Shown here piece after piece: positions 63,829 through 64,000 of a stretch of DNA of 64,000 nucleotides. Position numbers and translations under genes: made by a program. Source of the DNA: Mucilaginibacter segetis (GTDB lineage: Bacteria; Bacteroidota; Bacteroidia; Sphingobacteriales; Sphingobacteriaceae); NCBI RefSeq assembly GCF_016522075.1, contig NZ_JAEHFW010000001.1, forward strand, positions 1,550,001 through 1,614,000, read 5' to 3'. Numbering within the stretch: the stretch's first letter is position 1; each line of letters begins with the position of its first letter. The notes below the pieces were generated by a model, which worked only from the letters and a program-made list of their open reading frames with translations, searched no databases and was not told the DNA's origin.

Positions 63829-64000
63829 ATGGATATTCTATCAGCTAATAGTTATTTGGGCAATTCTGATGAATTGCTTCTTCATCAATTATTTGAGCAA
63901 CAAGTTGAACAAACGCCGAATACTATTGCTGTACAGTTTGATGATGAAAAACTTACTTACGCCCAATTAAATGCCAAAGCTGACCATCTGGCAAGCGAAA
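63829..64000 (+). CDS. Nonribosomal peptide synthetase, adenylation domain start (3' partial)
   Basis: The frame from the ATG at 63829 runs off the right edge. It reads as the opening of an amino-acid adenylation domain: LLHQLFEQQVEQTPNTIAVQ followed by DEKLTYAQLNAKADHLA, the standard N-terminal signature. About 15 residues precede the signature, so no condensation domain comes first, as expected of an initiation module. An in-frame stop at 63811 shows the start is close. An ATG at 63794 is in a different frame. Substrate cannot be read from this portion. Confidence 0.85.
   Translation, partial: MDILSANSYLGNSDELLLHQLFEQQVEQTPNTIAVQFDDEKLTYAQLNAKADHLASE

Overview
The window reads as ordinary chromosome from a member of the Bacteroidota, most likely a Sphingobacteriaceae (Mucilaginibacter/Pedobacter type). 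The base composition is AT-rich. There is a MurF-alanine racemase fusion, a short (286 aa) primary sigma factor, several DUF4369-TlpA thiol-disulfide proteins, and a double-glycine peptide with a leader typical of the phylum. Several -7 elements match TAnnTTTG, the known Bacteroidota promoter motif. The genus is an inference; no rRNA is present.

Layout. 1-1400: the end of an OmpR-type response regulator, an unknown gene, and tRNA-Gly/tRNA-Leu with a good promoter and terminator. 1400-12000: recX, murF-alr, a DUF502 membrane protein, two tandem MFS transporters, a secreted TPR-TlpA protein, a LOG-family enzyme and a sodium:solute symporter. 12000-14500: an isolated trpA, then a six-cysteine GG-leader peptide followed by a TlpA oxidoreductase. 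14500-29800: housekeeping genes (tsaC/sua5, yceI, a glutamate-synthase-like flavoprotein, sucC, lolD, an S41 protease, smc, an ABC ATPase group and the primary sigma factor). 29900-37300: mixed accessory genes (TPR protein, MBL hydrolase, SDR, DUF421, methyltransferase, a duplicated DoxX-like membrane protein with a beta-barrel). 37360-43700: a tight cluster of RidA, D-threonine-aldolase-like enzyme, dipeptidase and GH63-like glycosidase, then a Tat-exported TIM-barrel protein. 43700-55400: aspartate-type aminotransferase, a CDF-Nudix-bioA-diiron operon, ComEC, MerR and alaS. 55400-60900: a His/Arg-rich secreted protein, a desaturase, gatB, a TlpA lipoprotein and a PhoB-like regulator. 60900-64000: a compact signalling cassette (small Cys-tail protein, polytopic membrane protein, histidine kinase, LuxR-type regulator), divergent from the start of a nonribosomal peptide synthetase that runs off the window.

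The strongest candidates for undescribed biology are: the six-Cys GG-leader peptide beside a thiol-disulfide oxidoreductase (about 13.1-14.5 kb); the four-gene signalling cassette next to the NRPS (61-64 kb); a ferritin-like diiron protein directly downstream of bioA (48.7 kb); and a D-amino-acid/dipeptide catabolic cluster (37.4-42.6 kb). No CRISPR array, insertion sequence, prophage or rRNA was seen. All homology statements come from motif recognition, without database searches.
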